From BM003 sp963699835 (GTDB taxonomy: Bacteria > Pseudomonadota > Gammaproteobacteria > Steroidobacterales > BM003): a stretch of 64,000 bases of DNA. Position 1 is the first letter of the stretch. Each line of letters opens with the position of its first letter. Position numbers and translations under genes: made by a program. Positions 19,623 through 28,669 of the stretch are shown piece by piece. The stretch is taken from NCBI GenBank assembly GCA_963699835.1, contig CAVOVJ010000012.1, forward strand, positions 1-64,000, written 5' to 3'. Below the pieces are notes generated by a model. That model was given only the letters and a program-made list of their open reading frames with translations, did not search any database and had not been told where the DNA came from.

Positions 19623-19934
19623 ATGAACGACAACCACACTTCATTCTTGACCGGGGAGTTTCTCGACGAGACCGCGCGCTACAGCCTGAGCGAGCTGCTC
19701 GAACTCTGCGACGTTGACGATGCGTGCCTGCTCGAATTCGTGCAATACGGCATCGTGGAACCGGCGGGCGCGGCGCCGGACAACTGGCGTTTTTCGTCGC
19801 TTCACGCGTGGCGCGTCCATCGCGCGGTTCGCCTGCAGTCCGACCTCGGATTGAATGTGGCCGGTGCCGCGCTGTGCCTTGATCTTCTGGATGAGATTGC
19901 GCGTCTGCGGATCCAGCTTCGATCAAGGCGCTGA
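19623..19934 (+). CDS. cbpM: Chaperone modulatory protein CbpM
   Basis: 103 residues from the ATG at 19623, close to E. coli CbpM (101). A MerR-like helix-turn-helix fold (YSLSELLELCDVDDACLLEF, VQYGIVEP, WRFSSLHAWRVHRAVRLQSD, LGLNVAGAALCLDLLDEI) that inhibits CbpA by binding its J domain. Directly downstream of cbpA, as in other proteobacteria, so the pair is translated together. Confidence 0.88.
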   Translation: MNDNHTSFLTGEFLDETARYSLSELLELCDVDDACLLEFVQYGIVEPAGAAPDNWRFSSLHAWRVHRAVRLQSDLGLNVAGAALCLDLLDEIARLRIQLRSRR

Positions 19935-19944
19935 ACGGTTTTGA

Positions 19945-20418
19945 CTAGCTGGTCCTGCCGCTCCCGGTCTGACGCAATTCGATCGCTTTTTTGACGAAGG
20001 CCTTATGGCGGCCGATAGCGATGTCAGCCAGGACTGCGTCCTGGATGACGCGGTCCTGCGACAACAAATAGGTAGCCCGGCGAACGCCGAAGCCGAGCGG
20101 GCCGTTGACGTCGTACATATTAATGACTGTTTTTTCGGCATCCGAAAGCAACACGAAGGGAAGGCTGTATTTGTCGCGAAAGCGCGAATGGCTTTGCGGG
20201 CTCTGCGGGCTTATGCCTACCACCTGCAATCCCACGCTGGTTATATCGCGTTGCAGATCGCGCAGTTCGCAGGCTTCTTTCGTGCATCCGGGTGTGAAAT
20301 CGGCGGGATAGAAATACAATATCAACGGACCACGGTGCAGAAAATCGGTCAGGTCGCGGTCCACGCCGGTGTGATCCGGAAGCGTGAACTCCGGCGCCCG
20401 CTGTCCCGCCTTCAACAT
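19945..20418 (-). CDS. bcp: Thioredoxin-dependent peroxiredoxin, Bcp/PrxQ type
   Basis: 157 residues with a strong AAGGAGGT ribosome-binding site. The peroxidatic C45 lies in PADFTPGCTKEAC and the resolving C50 five residues later, the PrxQ/Bcp spacing. It reduces hydrogen peroxide and organic peroxides using thioredoxin. VNGPLGFGVRRATYLLSQD is the usual second half. It follows an acetyltransferase gene with a 15-base gap and is convergent with cbpM (10-base gap). Confidence 0.9.
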   Translation of the reverse strand: MLKAGQRAPEFTLPDHTGVDRDLTDFLHRGPLILYFYPADFTPGCTKEACELRDLQRDITSVGLQVVGISPQSPQSHSRFRDKYSLPFVLLSDAEKTVINMYDVNGPLGFGVRRATYLLSQDRVIQDAVLADIAIGRHKAFVKKAIELRQTGSGRTS

Positions 20419-20433
20419 CCCGTACCTCCTTGG

Positions 20434-20887
20434 TCAGAATTCCCTTTCCATCAGGTCATAGCGCGTCAGCATCATACCGAGTTTTGTATAGACACCGCGC
20501 GCATGAATATTGTCGCGTTCGACGTAAAGGCGGAGGCCGCAACAGCCGCTCTCCTGCGCGGCCGAGCCGTTCAACATGACGGTAGAGCATCGAAAATACC
20601 TTTTTGCCGCGCTGTTCGGGACGCACGTATACGCTCTGAATCCACCAAAAGTTGCCGTTGCGCCAGTCGCTCCACTCCCATGTGATCATCATCTGGCCGA
20701 CAGTCCCTTGCTCGCCCGAGGCCAGGTGATAGGCGCCCTTGGCAGGATCACCCAGTACTGCAAGCACGCCGTGGCGGATGATTCCCGGGTTGAGGGATTT
20801 GCCTTCGGTCTCCATCGCCATCCTCTGGTTAAAGTCGATGATCGTGTCGAGATCCGCCAGTTCGGCGGGTCGGATGCTGAATGACAT
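20434..20887 (-). CDS. GNAT family N-acetyltransferase (frameshifted)
   Basis: About 150 residues. The GNAT core is clear: SFSIRPAELADLDTIIDFN, then FWWIQSVYVRPEQRGKKVFS, the acetyl-CoA loop. After a one-base shift near 20545-20560 the normal ending appears in another frame: CCGLRLYVERDNIHARGVYT, KLGMMLTRYDLMERE. The acceptor substrate is unknown. It forms a small leftward operon with the peroxiredoxin. Confidence 0.8.
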
Positions 20888-20947
20888 CGGGATTGCCTCA
20901 GTGTGAGTTGACTGGTTCGCTTCCGGACCGGGCGCAATCCGAGATGG

Positions 20948-20976
20948 GTGACTCGCGCCGATACCGAGTATAGAAT
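20948..20976 (+). promoter_or_regulatory. Candidate sigma-70 promoter of tRNA-Ala
   Basis: GTGACT (-35 like) and TAGAAT (-10 like) are separated by 17 bases, and the tRNA begins 12 bases after the -10. The stretch between them is GC-rich (CGCGACCTCG), as in stable-RNA promoters. Confidence 0.5.
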
Positions 20977-20988
20977 ACGCGACCTCGT

Positions 20989-21064
20989 GGGGCCGTAGCT
21001 CAGTTGGGAGAGCGCGACAATCGCACTGTCGAGGTCAGGGGTTCGATTCCCCTCGGCTCCACCA
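20989..21064 (+). tRNA. tRNA-Ala (anticodon CGC)
   Basis: 76 bases including encoded CCA. The acceptor stem GGGGCCG pairs with CGGCTCC (one G-U). The D-arm TAGCTCAGTTGGGAGAGC, anticodon arm CGACA/ATCGCAC/TGTCG with CGC at positions 34-36, and T-arm GGGGTTCGATTCCCC are all standard. A decayed integrase begins about 150 bases downstream, so its 3' end was probably an attachment site. Confidence 0.95.
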
Positions 21065-21097
21065 TCAGACCAGCCAGTGACATCCGAGAATCTCTCT

Positions 21098-21125
21098 AAG
21101 CCGCCACGAATGCAGGCTTTTTCTT
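21098..21125 (+). terminator. Possible weak terminator after tRNA-Ala
   Basis: AAGCC (21098-21102) can pair with GGCTT (21115-21119), followed by TTTCTT. The loop is 12 bases and the stem only five pairs. Confidence 0.3.
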
Positions 21126-21212
21126 GCATTGATGTCTGCTCCGAGCATGATGATCCCATGACATCCGGAAACTCTGGAGGCAACAGTGGTATTGCCGGGA
21201 GCAGTTGCCCCC

Positions 21213-21700
21213 ATGGCCCTGACAGATGCCAAAATCGGGAACGCAAAGCGGCAGACGAAACCGTAAAACTCGTCAACGAGAGAGGCGTGGTTCTGGAGGA
21301 ATCGCCAACCGGGGGACCGGTGGCGGCGGCTCAGGTATCGCTTTGAGGGCAAGGAAAAGCGCTTGTCGCTCGTTGTAAATCCTGAAGCAGGCCTCAAGAA
21401 TGCGCGACACCGGCGTGACAGTGCCCGACAGCGGCTCGGCGATGGGTTAGACCCTGGCGCGAACCGAAAGGCCCACCGGAACGCCCGGGCATCGGATTCC
21501 TTCAACAACACCGAAATCGTTGCCCGCGAGTGGTTTGCAAAGTACTCAATCAGCTGGGCTGAAACCCAATCGAGCCGAATACTCAGACGTTTGGTGCATG
21601 ATGTGTTTCCATAGCGGAGACAAACCAATCGCCGAACTGTCAGTGTCCCGATACTCGAAGTCGTGTGTCGAATCGAGCATCGGGTCGTGGTCTCCGTCAG
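21213..21700 (+). pseudogene. Phage/island tyrosine integrase remnant (P4-type N-terminus)
   Basis: In three alternating frames the sequence reads MALTDAKIGNAK, then ADETVKLVNERGVVLEESPT, then WRRLRYRFEGKEKRLSLVV, NPEAGLKNARHRRDSARQ, NNTEIVAREWFAKYSISWAE, GDKPIAELS and VPILEVVCRIEHR. These are the arm-binding (DUF4102) and core-binding domains of P4-like integrases. There are at least three shifts, a stop at VFP, and the catalytic domain with its R-H-R-Y residues is missing. It lies just downstream of tRNA-Ala in the orientation expected for an element inserted in the tRNA 3' end. Confidence 0.8.
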
Positions 21701-21847
21701 CGACGGACAGACGCCCCTTGTCGCTGCTTCCCGTGTAGGTGGCGAATTTCTGCGGCCGCTTGTTGAGGGGCTCCCTGCCTGAGCCGGATCGCGCGTTGCA
21801 TGGACCAGTGCCGGACCGGATCGGCATGGGGTCAGGTCGTCAGAAAA

Positions 21848-23527
21848 CTATAACGACAGTTCTCCGACGAGAACGCTCCGTGGCAGTACCGAGATGGCCA
21901 TGTGCTCAGCCACACTGTAAATGCGCCGCAGCTTGTCCAGCATCTCAATCTGCACCCGGTGCTTGAGCAGGCGGTTCGGGTCATCCTGGGCGAGCCGCGC
22001 GGACTGCTGACGGTGCAACTGGGAACTGAGCTCCAGCATTGCGTTGCGATTCCCGACAACGGTCTGCGCCGCCCGCTCGTCACCCTCCACCAATGCCCGC
22101 AGCGCGGCATGCGCTGACTCCTGTATCGTCTGAAACAGACGTTCCAGCAGCTCAATGGTCGCTGGCGAAGGCGTGATGTCCGCTTCCTTGAGCGTCCGGG
22201 CCAGCGGCACCAGTTCGCGGCTGATTGCGGCACTCATGCTCTCGATGTCGCCGGTGGCGGCAACCAGCCTTGCATGCTCTTCAGCTGCGGCATCGCTCAA
22301 CTCGCTACGACCGACGTGCTGCAGATAGGCGAGCACCGCTTCGCGCAGCACCACGATCTGATCATGCCGCTGCGAGAGCTCGCTGAGATCTCTGGCGGCG
22401 AAGGCCGGCTTTAGCTTCGCCAGCATCGCTTCCGTCAACTCCCCCATGTACCCGAGCTCCATCCGCACCCGCTCCAAGGCTATCGATGGCACCCGAATCA
22501 ATTCCTCGTCGAGATACCTGGGGCGGATGATTGCCCGCTCCTCAACCGGCCGGTCCGGGATGATCCTGGTGGCCAACTTTGCAAACAACGCGGCGAACGG
22601 CAGGAACATCACGGTGTTGGCAGTGGCCCAGATGGTTGCCGCGTTTGCGATCTGGCGCGGCACCTCCTCGGCGAGCCGCTCCACGCCCTCCAGATGCGCG
22701 GCCACCGGCGAAACCATCGCGGCGACCGCCGCGATCTGCGGGATGAATGGCAGCCAAATCAGGGCACCCAGCACATTGAACAGGACGTGCACGGCGGCCG
22801 CGCGCTTTGCATCCCGTGGCTTGCCGATCGCGGCGAGAACCGCCGTGATCCCGGTCCCGATCTTGGCCCCGAACAGGATCGCAATGCCCGCCGGCAGGGT
22901 AAGCAGCCCCTGGGTCGCCATGACCACCGCGAGACCGATGGTTGCCGAGGACGATTGCACCAGCGCCGTAAACACCGCACCGGCCAGCATTCCAAGAAAC
23001 GGATTCTGCAAGGATTGCAGGAACTCGGCAAAGCCCGCATGCGTGCGCAACGGCGACATGGCTGAGCCCATCGCCGCCATGCCATAGAAGATCAAACCCA
23101 GCCCCATGAACATGGCGCCATAGTGGCGTGCGACGCCCTGCTTCCACACGAAGGTCATGAAAAACCCGATGGCGATCAGCGGAAAGGCAAGGGCGGTCGT
23201 GTTGAACGCCACGATCTGCGCCGTCATTGTGGTGCCTACATTGGCGCCGAAAATCACCCCCACCGACTGCACCAGGGTCATGAGCCCGGCACTTACGAAC
23301 CCCACCACCAGCACCGTGGTTACCGAAGAAGACTGGATCACCGCAGTGACGATGGCTCCGGTGACGGCACCCATTGCAGGGTTGCCTGTTAGCTTGGCCA
23401 ACAGCGTGTTCATCTGGTTTCCGGCCGCAGCCTTCAATCCGTCGGTCATCTTCTCCATGCCGTACAGGAAAAGCGCGAGCCCGCCGAGCAGCTCGATGGT
23501 CATTGTCAAGGGGACCAGTTCAGTCAT
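21848..23527 (-). CDS. Na/Pi cotransporter family protein (NptA/PhoU-like)
   Basis: 559 residues. Two inverted repeats each carry the QSSS signature: ITAVIQSSSVTTVLVVGF-like at about residue 65 and ALVQSSSATIGLAVV at about 190, plus GANVGTT and GAKIGTG. About eight membrane spans occupy residues 10-330. The C-terminal 200 residues form a PhoU-like helical domain (ERVRMELGYMGELTEAMLAK, EMLDKLRRIYSVAEHMA). Predicted sodium-dependent phosphate uptake or export. It lies inside the region flanked by the integrase and istB remnants, so it may have arrived with mobile DNA, although it is intact. Confidence 0.9.
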   Translation of the reverse strand: MTELVPLTMTIELLGGLALFLYGMEKMTDGLKAAAGNQMNTLLAKLTGNPAMGAVTGAIVTAVIQSSSVTTVLVVGFVSAGLMTLVQSVGVIFGANVGTTMTAQIVAFNTTALAFPLIAIGFFMTFVWKQGVARHYGAMFMGLGLIFYGMAAMGSAMSPLRTHAGFAEFLQSLQNPFLGMLAGAVFTALVQSSSATIGLAVVMATQGLLTLPAGIAILFGAKIGTGITAVLAAIGKPRDAKRAAAVHVLFNVLGALIWLPFIPQIAAVAAMVSPVAAHLEGVERLAEEVPRQIANAATIWATANTVMFLPFAALFAKLATRIIPDRPVEERAIIRPRYLDEELIRVPSIALERVRMELGYMGELTEAMLAKLKPAFAARDLSELSQRHDQIVVLREAVLAYLQHVGRSELSDAAAEEHARLVAATGDIESMSAAISRELVPLARTLKEADITPSPATIELLERLFQTIQESAHAALRALVEGDERAAQTVVGNRNAMLELSSQLHRQQSARLAQDDPNRLLKHRVQIEMLDKLRRIYSVAEHMAISVLPRSVLVGELSL

Positions 23528-23885
23528 GGGCAGCCTCTTTCAGTTCGATGAGAAATGTGACGATCCGTTTAGCTTCCCGCACCAAAGGCCTTTCCACCGT
23601 GCACCCGCTTTGCTCGGCGATCTGCAGCTGGCAGTATTTGCCGTAAGCAACCGGACCAGCTCATGCACGAATGGCGGGCCGATCCCGAAGCAACGGAACG
23701 CGATCCGGTGCCGTGCATCGGGTCGACGAGCTGGAAGGCTACCCTCACGGCCAGCAGGATACCGGAGAAAGTCACGCCGGACACGGTCAGGCACGGCGTC
23801 ATCCCGAACCCGACGCAACCGGTCCTGGCGGTCAGTTCCGGCATTGTTGCATCGCTGCGGCCCGTTCTCGCCGATTTGACGGAGA
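23528..23885. other. Gene-poor stretch next to an IS21 remnant
   Basis: About 350 bases with no frame resembling a known protein on either strand. It lies between the Na/Pi cotransporter and the istB fragment and is probably part of the same decayed mobile DNA. Confidence 0.4.
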
Positions 23886-24297
23886 GATGCTCCGCAATTG
23901 CCCCGCGAGGCGGCGCGGGTGGACTGGAATCAGGTCGCCTATCTGGCCCGTTTGGCGGCCGGCGAGGCGGCGCAAGCGCGCGAGCGCAGCGTGCAACAAC
24001 GTATCCATCAGGCGCGCTTCCCGGTGCTCAAGACCCCGGAGCAGCTCCAGTGGAGTTGACCGAAGACGATCAATCGCCTGCAATTCGTTGCCGCCAGGCA
24101 CTGAAGTGATCTGCCCAGGCAAGACCCGTCTGGCCGCCGCGCGCCGCTATGCCGCCTGCCACAAGGGTGATAGCGTGCGCTTCGCCGCCGCCACCGCCGT
24201 CGGGGTGATCAATGCCTTGGTCGCTGCGCAACGCTGCGGTCGCCTGCGGACGCGTCAAATCATGTGGCGCTCGTCAACGCCGCTGAAAAGACCCTGA
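23886..24297 (+). pseudogene. IS21-family istB (ATP-binding transposition protein) remnant
   Basis: The frame from 23886 reads PREAARVDWNQVAYLARLAA, GEAAQARERSVQQRIHQARF, PVLKTPEQLQWS, then a stop, then PKTINRLQ: the start of IstB-like proteins. After a short gap a second frame gives CPGKTRLAAARRYAACHKGD, SVRFAAATAVGVINALVAAQ and RCGRLRTR, which is the Walker A region (normally GPGKTHLA) and following helix. The Walker B half and istA are absent. It marks an old IS21 insertion between the two tRNAs. Confidence 0.75.
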
Positions 24298-24533
24298 TCA
24301 GGGCCGACAGAAGCCGATTACATGGCGGCTTATCAATTCAGCAGAGGAGTCCGAGGCCCGATGCGCATCTGCCCGGAACAATACGGTGAGGCGTTGCCCA
24401 GGGACGTCGATCCCGGGCACCCTTTGAGCAACCAAGGCCGGACCGAAGTCGTCAGCCGCAGGGGGTGTCCAGAAGCGGGTGAGCAGTGCCCGGTTTGAAA
24501 CTGTGGCGAGTTCGAACGACACTTGCACCCCAG

Positions 24534-24610
24534 GCCCCGGTAGCTCAGCAGGATAGAGCGTCCGCCTCCTAAGCGGAAGGTCACAGGTTCGACTCCTGTC
24601 CGGGGCGCCA
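24534..24610 (+). tRNA. tRNA-Arg (anticodon CCT)
   Basis: 77 bases with encoded CCA. The acceptor stem GCCCCGG pairs fully with CCGGGGC. The anticodon arm is TCCGC/CTCCTAA/GCGGA with CCT at 34-36, and the T-arm is ACAGGTTCGACTCCTGT. It reads AGG codons. Confidence 0.95.
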
Positions 24611-24709
24611 ATAAACATGGCGCCGGGCGCGTGCGGGCGAGGCGAAAAACAGGTGTAATGCCCGTGCCTGCGACGGGCGGCCGTATCGGTAGGGGTTGAG
24701 AAGAGGGCG

Positions 24710-25303
24710 ATGAGAGGAAAAATCAGCAAAATGGCATTGCTGGTGACCCTGACCGTGGCAGTTCTGAACGGCCCGGTTGCACTCGCCGACGCCAATGACG
24801 GTGAGTTGTTTGGTTACCGCCTCGGTGACCGCTACATTGTCGGACCCGACACATCGGCTTTCATGATCGGCCTTGCCGGTCACGACGCGATGCGGGTCGT
24901 CGCAGACCAGGCCGTCATGCCCGACGACTTCTCCGAGGTGCAGATTCTGTGCACGGTCGGCACGTGTCAGATCGGCGCGATCTCGGGCATCATCAAACCG
25001 GCCTCGCAACAGGAAGCGATCGAGACCGCCGACAGGTACCTGCGGCTGCTGCGCAAGTTGTACAGCGACTGGCCGGCCAGCAACGACCCGAACGGCCAAA
25101 TCGTCACGCTGAGAAAGAGTCCCTACGTGATCCAGATCATGCGTTTTCAGATGCCGCTGGAGGTCCGGGTCAATCTCAAGTTCGATCGTGATGCCGCGGA
25201 GAACGCGGCGTGGACAACCGTGCTCGAACGCGAGTCCGAGCGCTACCAGGTAGAAGCGCGCAGGCGCCTGGTCGAGGATGCGGCCAGCAAGGGCCTGAAA
25301 TAG
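24710..25303 (+). CDS. Hypothetical secreted protein
   Basis: 197 residues with a signal peptide (MALLVTLTVAVLNGPVALA, cleavage before DAND). The mature part shows GYRLGDRYIVGPDT, a disulfide-capable pair in QILCTVGTCQIGAISGI (7 apart), and an acidic helical tail (ERESERYQVEARRRLVEDAA). No family is recognised. It has a GAGGG ribosome-binding site and is convergent with the aminotransferase (20-base gap). It could be a periplasmic protein. Codon use looks like its neighbours. Confidence 0.7.
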   Translation: MRGKISKMALLVTLTVAVLNGPVALADANDGELFGYRLGDRYIVGPDTSAFMIGLAGHDAMRVVADQAVMPDDFSEVQILCTVGTCQIGAISGIIKPASQQEAIETADRYLRLLRKLYSDWPASNDPNGQIVTLRKSPYVIQIMRFQMPLEVRVNLKFDRDAAENAAWTTVLERESERYQVEARRRLVEDAASKGLK

Positions 25304-25323
25304 TAAAACGCCGAAGCCTGGCC

Positions 25324-26544
25324 TCAGGCCATCCCGTCCAGAACGTCTTCAATGCGTCCGAATACGTCTTCGATTACCGCGCGATTCGGCAGCGTGGTGA
25401 CCCGGAAATGGTTGGAACGCGGAAAATTGAAGCTGGACCCCGGTGCAACCAGCACATGTTTCTTCTCTAGCAGCTCGAGAGCGAATTTACGGTCATCGAA
25501 ACCGGGAAGCCTTGCGGCATCCACGCCCGGAAAAGCGTACATCGCGCCGTCGGGGGCAACCAGGTCGAGATAGCGGCTCGCCGCGCAGGCGTCGATGACA
25601 GCCTGGCGGGACTGGTGCAGACGGCCATTCTCGCGGATCAGTTCCTTGATGCTCTGGTAGCCGCCGAGCGCGGTCTGGACCGCCCACTGCCCGGGTACAT
25701 TGCTGCACAATCGTAGCGAGGCGAGCAACTCGACGGCGTGGATGTAGTCGGCTGCGCGCTCCTTGTCGCCGCTGAACGAAACCCAGCCGACGCGGTAGCC
25801 GCAGGCCCGATAAACCTTCGACAGCCCGCCAAATGTGGCGCACAACGTGTCTTTGACGATCGTCGCCATCGGGATATGCCTGGCCTCGCCATAGACCATC
25901 GAGTCGTAGATTTCGTCGCTGAAAACAACCAGCTGGTGAGCTTCGGCAATTGCGGCGATGGCACGCAACAACTCCTCCGAGTAAACGGCGCCCGTCGGGT
26001 TGTTCGGATTAATGAGCACGATGGCCCGGGTGCGCGGACCGATCAGGCTTGCGATCTCCTCCGGGTCCGGCTGAAAACCATGTTCGGGCTTGCAGTGGTA
26101 GTAGCGCGCCTTGCCACGATTCAGCGCCACCGATGCCGACCACAACGGGTAGTCGGGACTCGGTACCAGCACTTCCTCGTCGGTATTCAAAAGCGCGCGC
26201 AAGGTGAGATCGATGAGTTCGCTGACGCCATTTCCGATGAACACTTCCTCGGCGGTGACATCCATCACCCCACGGTTCTGCTGCTGCATGACGATGGCTT
26301 CGCGCGCCGGGAAAATCCCCTTCTGGTGGCAGTAGGGCTCGCTGTCGCCGAGATTCTCGATCATCGCCAGACGCATCGTCTCCGGTGTGCGGAAACCGAA
26401 CAGGCCGGGGTTGCCGATGTTCAGAGACACGATTTCGTAGCCGAGTTTTTCGAGGTCATGGGCACGGTTCGCCAGCGTGCCACGTATCTCGTAGCTGACA
26501 TTTCGCAGCGTGCTGTTGGGCCGGACTGGCGGATGCTGAGTCAT
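25324..26544 (-). CDS. alaA: Class I/II PLP aminotransferase, AlaA-like (glutamate-pyruvate type)
   Basis: 406 residues, near E. coli AlaA (405). Fold-type I aminotransferase. The start (NVSYEIRGTLANRAHDLEKL), the NIGNPGLFGF substrate segment, NPNNPTGAVYSEELL, and the PLP-lysine motif FGGLSKVYRACGYRVGW match the AlaA/YfbQ group. The ending HVLVAPGSSFNFPRSNHFRV carries the carboxylate-binding arginine. It interconverts alanine/2-oxoglutarate and pyruvate/glutamate. It lies 100 bases downstream of the ATP-grasp cluster on the same strand and could be read from it. Confidence 0.88.
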   Translation of the reverse strand: MTQHPPVRPNSTLRNVSYEIRGTLANRAHDLEKLGYEIVSLNIGNPGLFGFRTPETMRLAMIENLGDSEPYCHQKGIFPAREAIVMQQQNRGVMDVTAEEVFIGNGVSELIDLTLRALLNTDEEVLVPSPDYPLWSASVALNRGKARYYHCKPEHGFQPDPEEIASLIGPRTRAIVLINPNNPTGAVYSEELLRAIAAIAEAHQLVVFSDEIYDSMVYGEARHIPMATIVKDTLCATFGGLSKVYRACGYRVGWVSFSGDKERAADYIHAVELLASLRLCSNVPGQWAVQTALGGYQSIKELIRENGRLHQSRQAVIDACAASRYLDLVAPDGAMYAFPGVDAARLPGFDDRKFALELLEKKHVLVAPGSSFNFPRSNHFRVTTLPNRAVIEDVFGRIEDVLDGMA

Positions 26545-26643
26545 TGGGGCGGTCCAGTTTTGACGTTGGTTACGACGGAGAGAATAATGGAGTCGCGGGG
26601 GTAATGGCGATAGGTCTGAACCGAAGCCGCCGCGACTGCGCTG

Positions 26644-27372
26644 TTAAAGTATTTCATCGAGGTACAGCGGCAGCATGGCGCGCCACGCAGGCCAGTCATG
26701 ATCGTACTCGTTGCCCCAGGCAACAACCCGGTTGGGTACGTGTTTGCTGCCCAGCACGCCCGCCATGCGCCAGGTCTCCTGCGGATCCTCCCAGCGTCCC
26801 CCGACATAGGTCAGCAGTGCATAGCGCTGGCGCAGTCGCCGCAGTTGTTCGCCATCGCCCAGACCCGGCAGGTAATGCAGCGGCGAACTGTAGAAAAGAT
26901 CCATCGTAAAGCCGTCGGGGCAGAATCGGCTGTAGTCGTAGGTCCCGCTCATGCCGATGACGGCGGCAAATACGTCAGGGTGGCGGCACAGGCTTGCGAT
27001 GGCATTGAACGCGCCGAGGGAAGCACCCGCGCCGACTATCTCGACTGTATCGCTGCGGCAATCCCTGCGAATGTGCGGCACGACCTCGCGGTAAATGCAC
27101 TCGTCGAAGCGGTTCTGCAGCAGGCAGCGATACTCCGTGCTGTGCCCGCTTTCGACCCAGGCGCGACCGGCCACACTGTCGAGGGAGTAGAGCTTTATTC
27201 GCCCGGCGTCGATCAGCGGCCATAGCGCCGCGACCATCCCCATGCGTTCAACTTCATCGGCATCGCCGCCCGCGGTCGGAAACAGCAGTACTGGGGTGCC
27301 CCAATGGCCCCAGCGGCTGACGCGCAGGTCGCGCTCAAGACGCTCGGAATACCACACGATCGAGTCTTTCAT
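26644..27372 (-). CDS. Alpha/beta-hydrolase esterase-like protein
   Basis: 242 residues of the putative esterase (esterase D/S-formylglutathione hydrolase-like) superfamily. The oxyanion region VLLFPTAGGDADE and nucleophile elbow GAGASLGAFNAIA (serine in G-x-S-x-G) are visible, as is a likely catalytic histidine in EYDHDWPAW near the end. No signal peptide. The ATG lies three bases after the ATP-grasp stop. It is the last member of a four-gene unit and presumably acts on the product or intermediate of the ligase; the substrate is unknown. Confidence 0.8.
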   Translation of the reverse strand: MKDSIVWYSERLERDLRVSRWGHWGTPVLLFPTAGGDADEVERMGMVAALWPLIDAGRIKLYSLDSVAGRAWVESGHSTEYRCLLQNRFDECIYREVVPHIRRDCRSDTVEIVGAGASLGAFNAIASLCRHPDVFAAVIGMSGTYDYSRFCPDGFTMDLFYSSPLHYLPGLGDGEQLRRLRQRYALLTYVGGRWEDPQETWRMAGVLGSKHVPNRVVAWGNEYDHDWPAWRAMLPLYLDEIL

Positions 27373-27375
27373 CGC

Positions 27376-28641
27376 CTAGCTCACGAGAAAATTGCCGCTA
27401 TTGTCATGCTGGCCTTCCGCCTCGCGCCATTCCTGGATGCGGTTCCAGAACAATTCGACGAAAGTGTCGACCTCATGTTCGGGATAAAGCGATACGATTT
27501 TTTGCCGGATGGCATCGCGCGCCACTTCACTGCCAAAAAACTCCCAGGCGACCGCGTCGAGATCACGGAGGAAAGTCGCGCAGAATTCGGCGAAGCGTTC
27601 ACTGTCGAAACCGGTCCGGGCGAGCGCCGCAAACTGCGCGAGCTTGTCACGCGCACGCAGATCGGAGTCGGCAATGTCATAAAACGGCTGCCAGTGCAGA
27701 TTGCGCCGCATCGGCCGGTCGGTCGCGGCGCAGAAAAGTGCCCAGCGCAGCTTGGCTTTGATCAGCCACGGGAAATGGTAGTGCAACGAACTCACCTGAC
27801 TGTCGGGGCAGGCGTTGGCGAAGTCGATCGGATACCAGGTGCCGTTGCGTTTCAGCGACTCGCACGAATTGAAATCCCAGCCGAAAAAGCTGTTGATCGT
27901 CAATGTAGTGTCGGCGATCTCCGCGATATCGGCATCATCCAGGAAGCCCCGGTCCATGCCATAGCGATCGTGGAGAGGTTCGTCGGGCTGGTATTTCACG
28001 AGCCGCACCTGTGGGCCAACGCCAACTGCGCGAACAAAGTGTTCGAAGGGCCAGACCCCTTTTTGCAGGATCATCACCTGTTTTCCGCTCGCCTCGTAGG
28101 CTTCGCGCAGATCGTGTTCGTTGTCTATTTTGCTGACCCCGGCCCAGGCGCCACCGTTGTAGGGTTTCATGAACAGCGGGTAGCCGATCTTCTCGCCGAC
28201 CGCCCTGAGATCGAACAGTTTTGCATATCGCTGCAGTGTCGGTTCGAGATCGTCAACCGGTTCGTATTCTTTTGGCGGCAGCAGCCAGGTGTCGGGGATC
28301 GGCAACCCCAGTCGCATCATTGCGCTGTAGGAAGTCTGTTTCTCCATCGACTGCAGTGACCACGGATTGTTGAAGACGTACAGGCTATCCAGCAGTATCG
28401 ATTTTTTCAGCCACTCCCGGCTCGGGTAGTACCAGTGACTGAGACGGTCAATGACGACGTTATAGCGGCACGGCTGTCGCAGGTTGAACGGTTCGATCGT
28501 GACGCGCTCGCAGGAAATGCTGACCCGTCTGCCATCAATGCGGATGTCCGGCCGCAGCCGTTGCAGGATCGACTCGAAGCAAATCGGCCAGCAAACGTCG
28601 GCTCCCAGGGACAATCCGATCCGGCGTGTTTCCTCGCTCAT
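27376..28641 (-). CDS. ATP-grasp ligase-like protein
   Basis: 421 residues with an ATP-grasp core: GYPLFMKPYNGGAWAGVSKI (ATP lysine and glycine-rich loop, about 156-175), a central strand/helix segment, and the metal site GTWYPIDFANACPDSQ. The N-terminal 130 residues (pre-ATP-grasp) and the C-terminal 130 (WEFFGSEVARDAIRQKIVSL) match no family I recognise. The reaction class is carboxylate activation as acyl-phosphate followed by attack of an amine or other nucleophile; substrates are unknown. It is flanked by two esterase-like genes and an S51-type gene, all on one strand. Confidence 0.82.
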   Translation of the reverse strand: MSEETRRIGLSLGADVCWPICFESILQRLRPDIRIDGRRVSISCERVTIEPFNLRQPCRYNVVIDRLSHWYYPSREWLKKSILLDSLYVFNNPWSLQSMEKQTSYSAMMRLGLPIPDTWLLPPKEYEPVDDLEPTLQRYAKLFDLRAVGEKIGYPLFMKPYNGGAWAGVSKIDNEHDLREAYEASGKQVMILQKGVWPFEHFVRAVGVGPQVRLVKYQPDEPLHDRYGMDRGFLDDADIAEIADTTLTINSFFGWDFNSCESLKRNGTWYPIDFANACPDSQVSSLHYHFPWLIKAKLRWALFCAATDRPMRRNLHWQPFYDIADSDLRARDKLAQFAALARTGFDSERFAEFCATFLRDLDAVAWEFFGSEVARDAIRQKIVSLYPEHEVDTFVELFWNRIQEWREAEGQHDNSGNFLVS

Positions 28642-28669
28642 GGGTATTCTGCCCTCGGGGCTCAGTGTT

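Noticed and set aside
20689..21276. Leftward frame of 195 codons crossing tRNA-Ala
   Set aside because: Its middle (GNRTPDLDSAIVALSQLSYG) is the familiar false protein made by reading a tRNA on the opposite strand.
23663..24109. Rightward frame of 148 codons over the IS21 remnant
   Set aside because: It runs in a different frame from the IstB-like residues and resembles no protein.
24333..24611. Leftward frame of 92 codons over tRNA-Arg
   Set aside because: GVEPVTFRLGGGRSILLSYR is again an antisense tRNA artefact, often mis-annotated as a protein.
27304..28359. 351-codon rightward frame opposite the ATP-grasp gene
   Set aside because: Antisense shadow with no family features; the ATP-grasp motifs on the other strand are clear.
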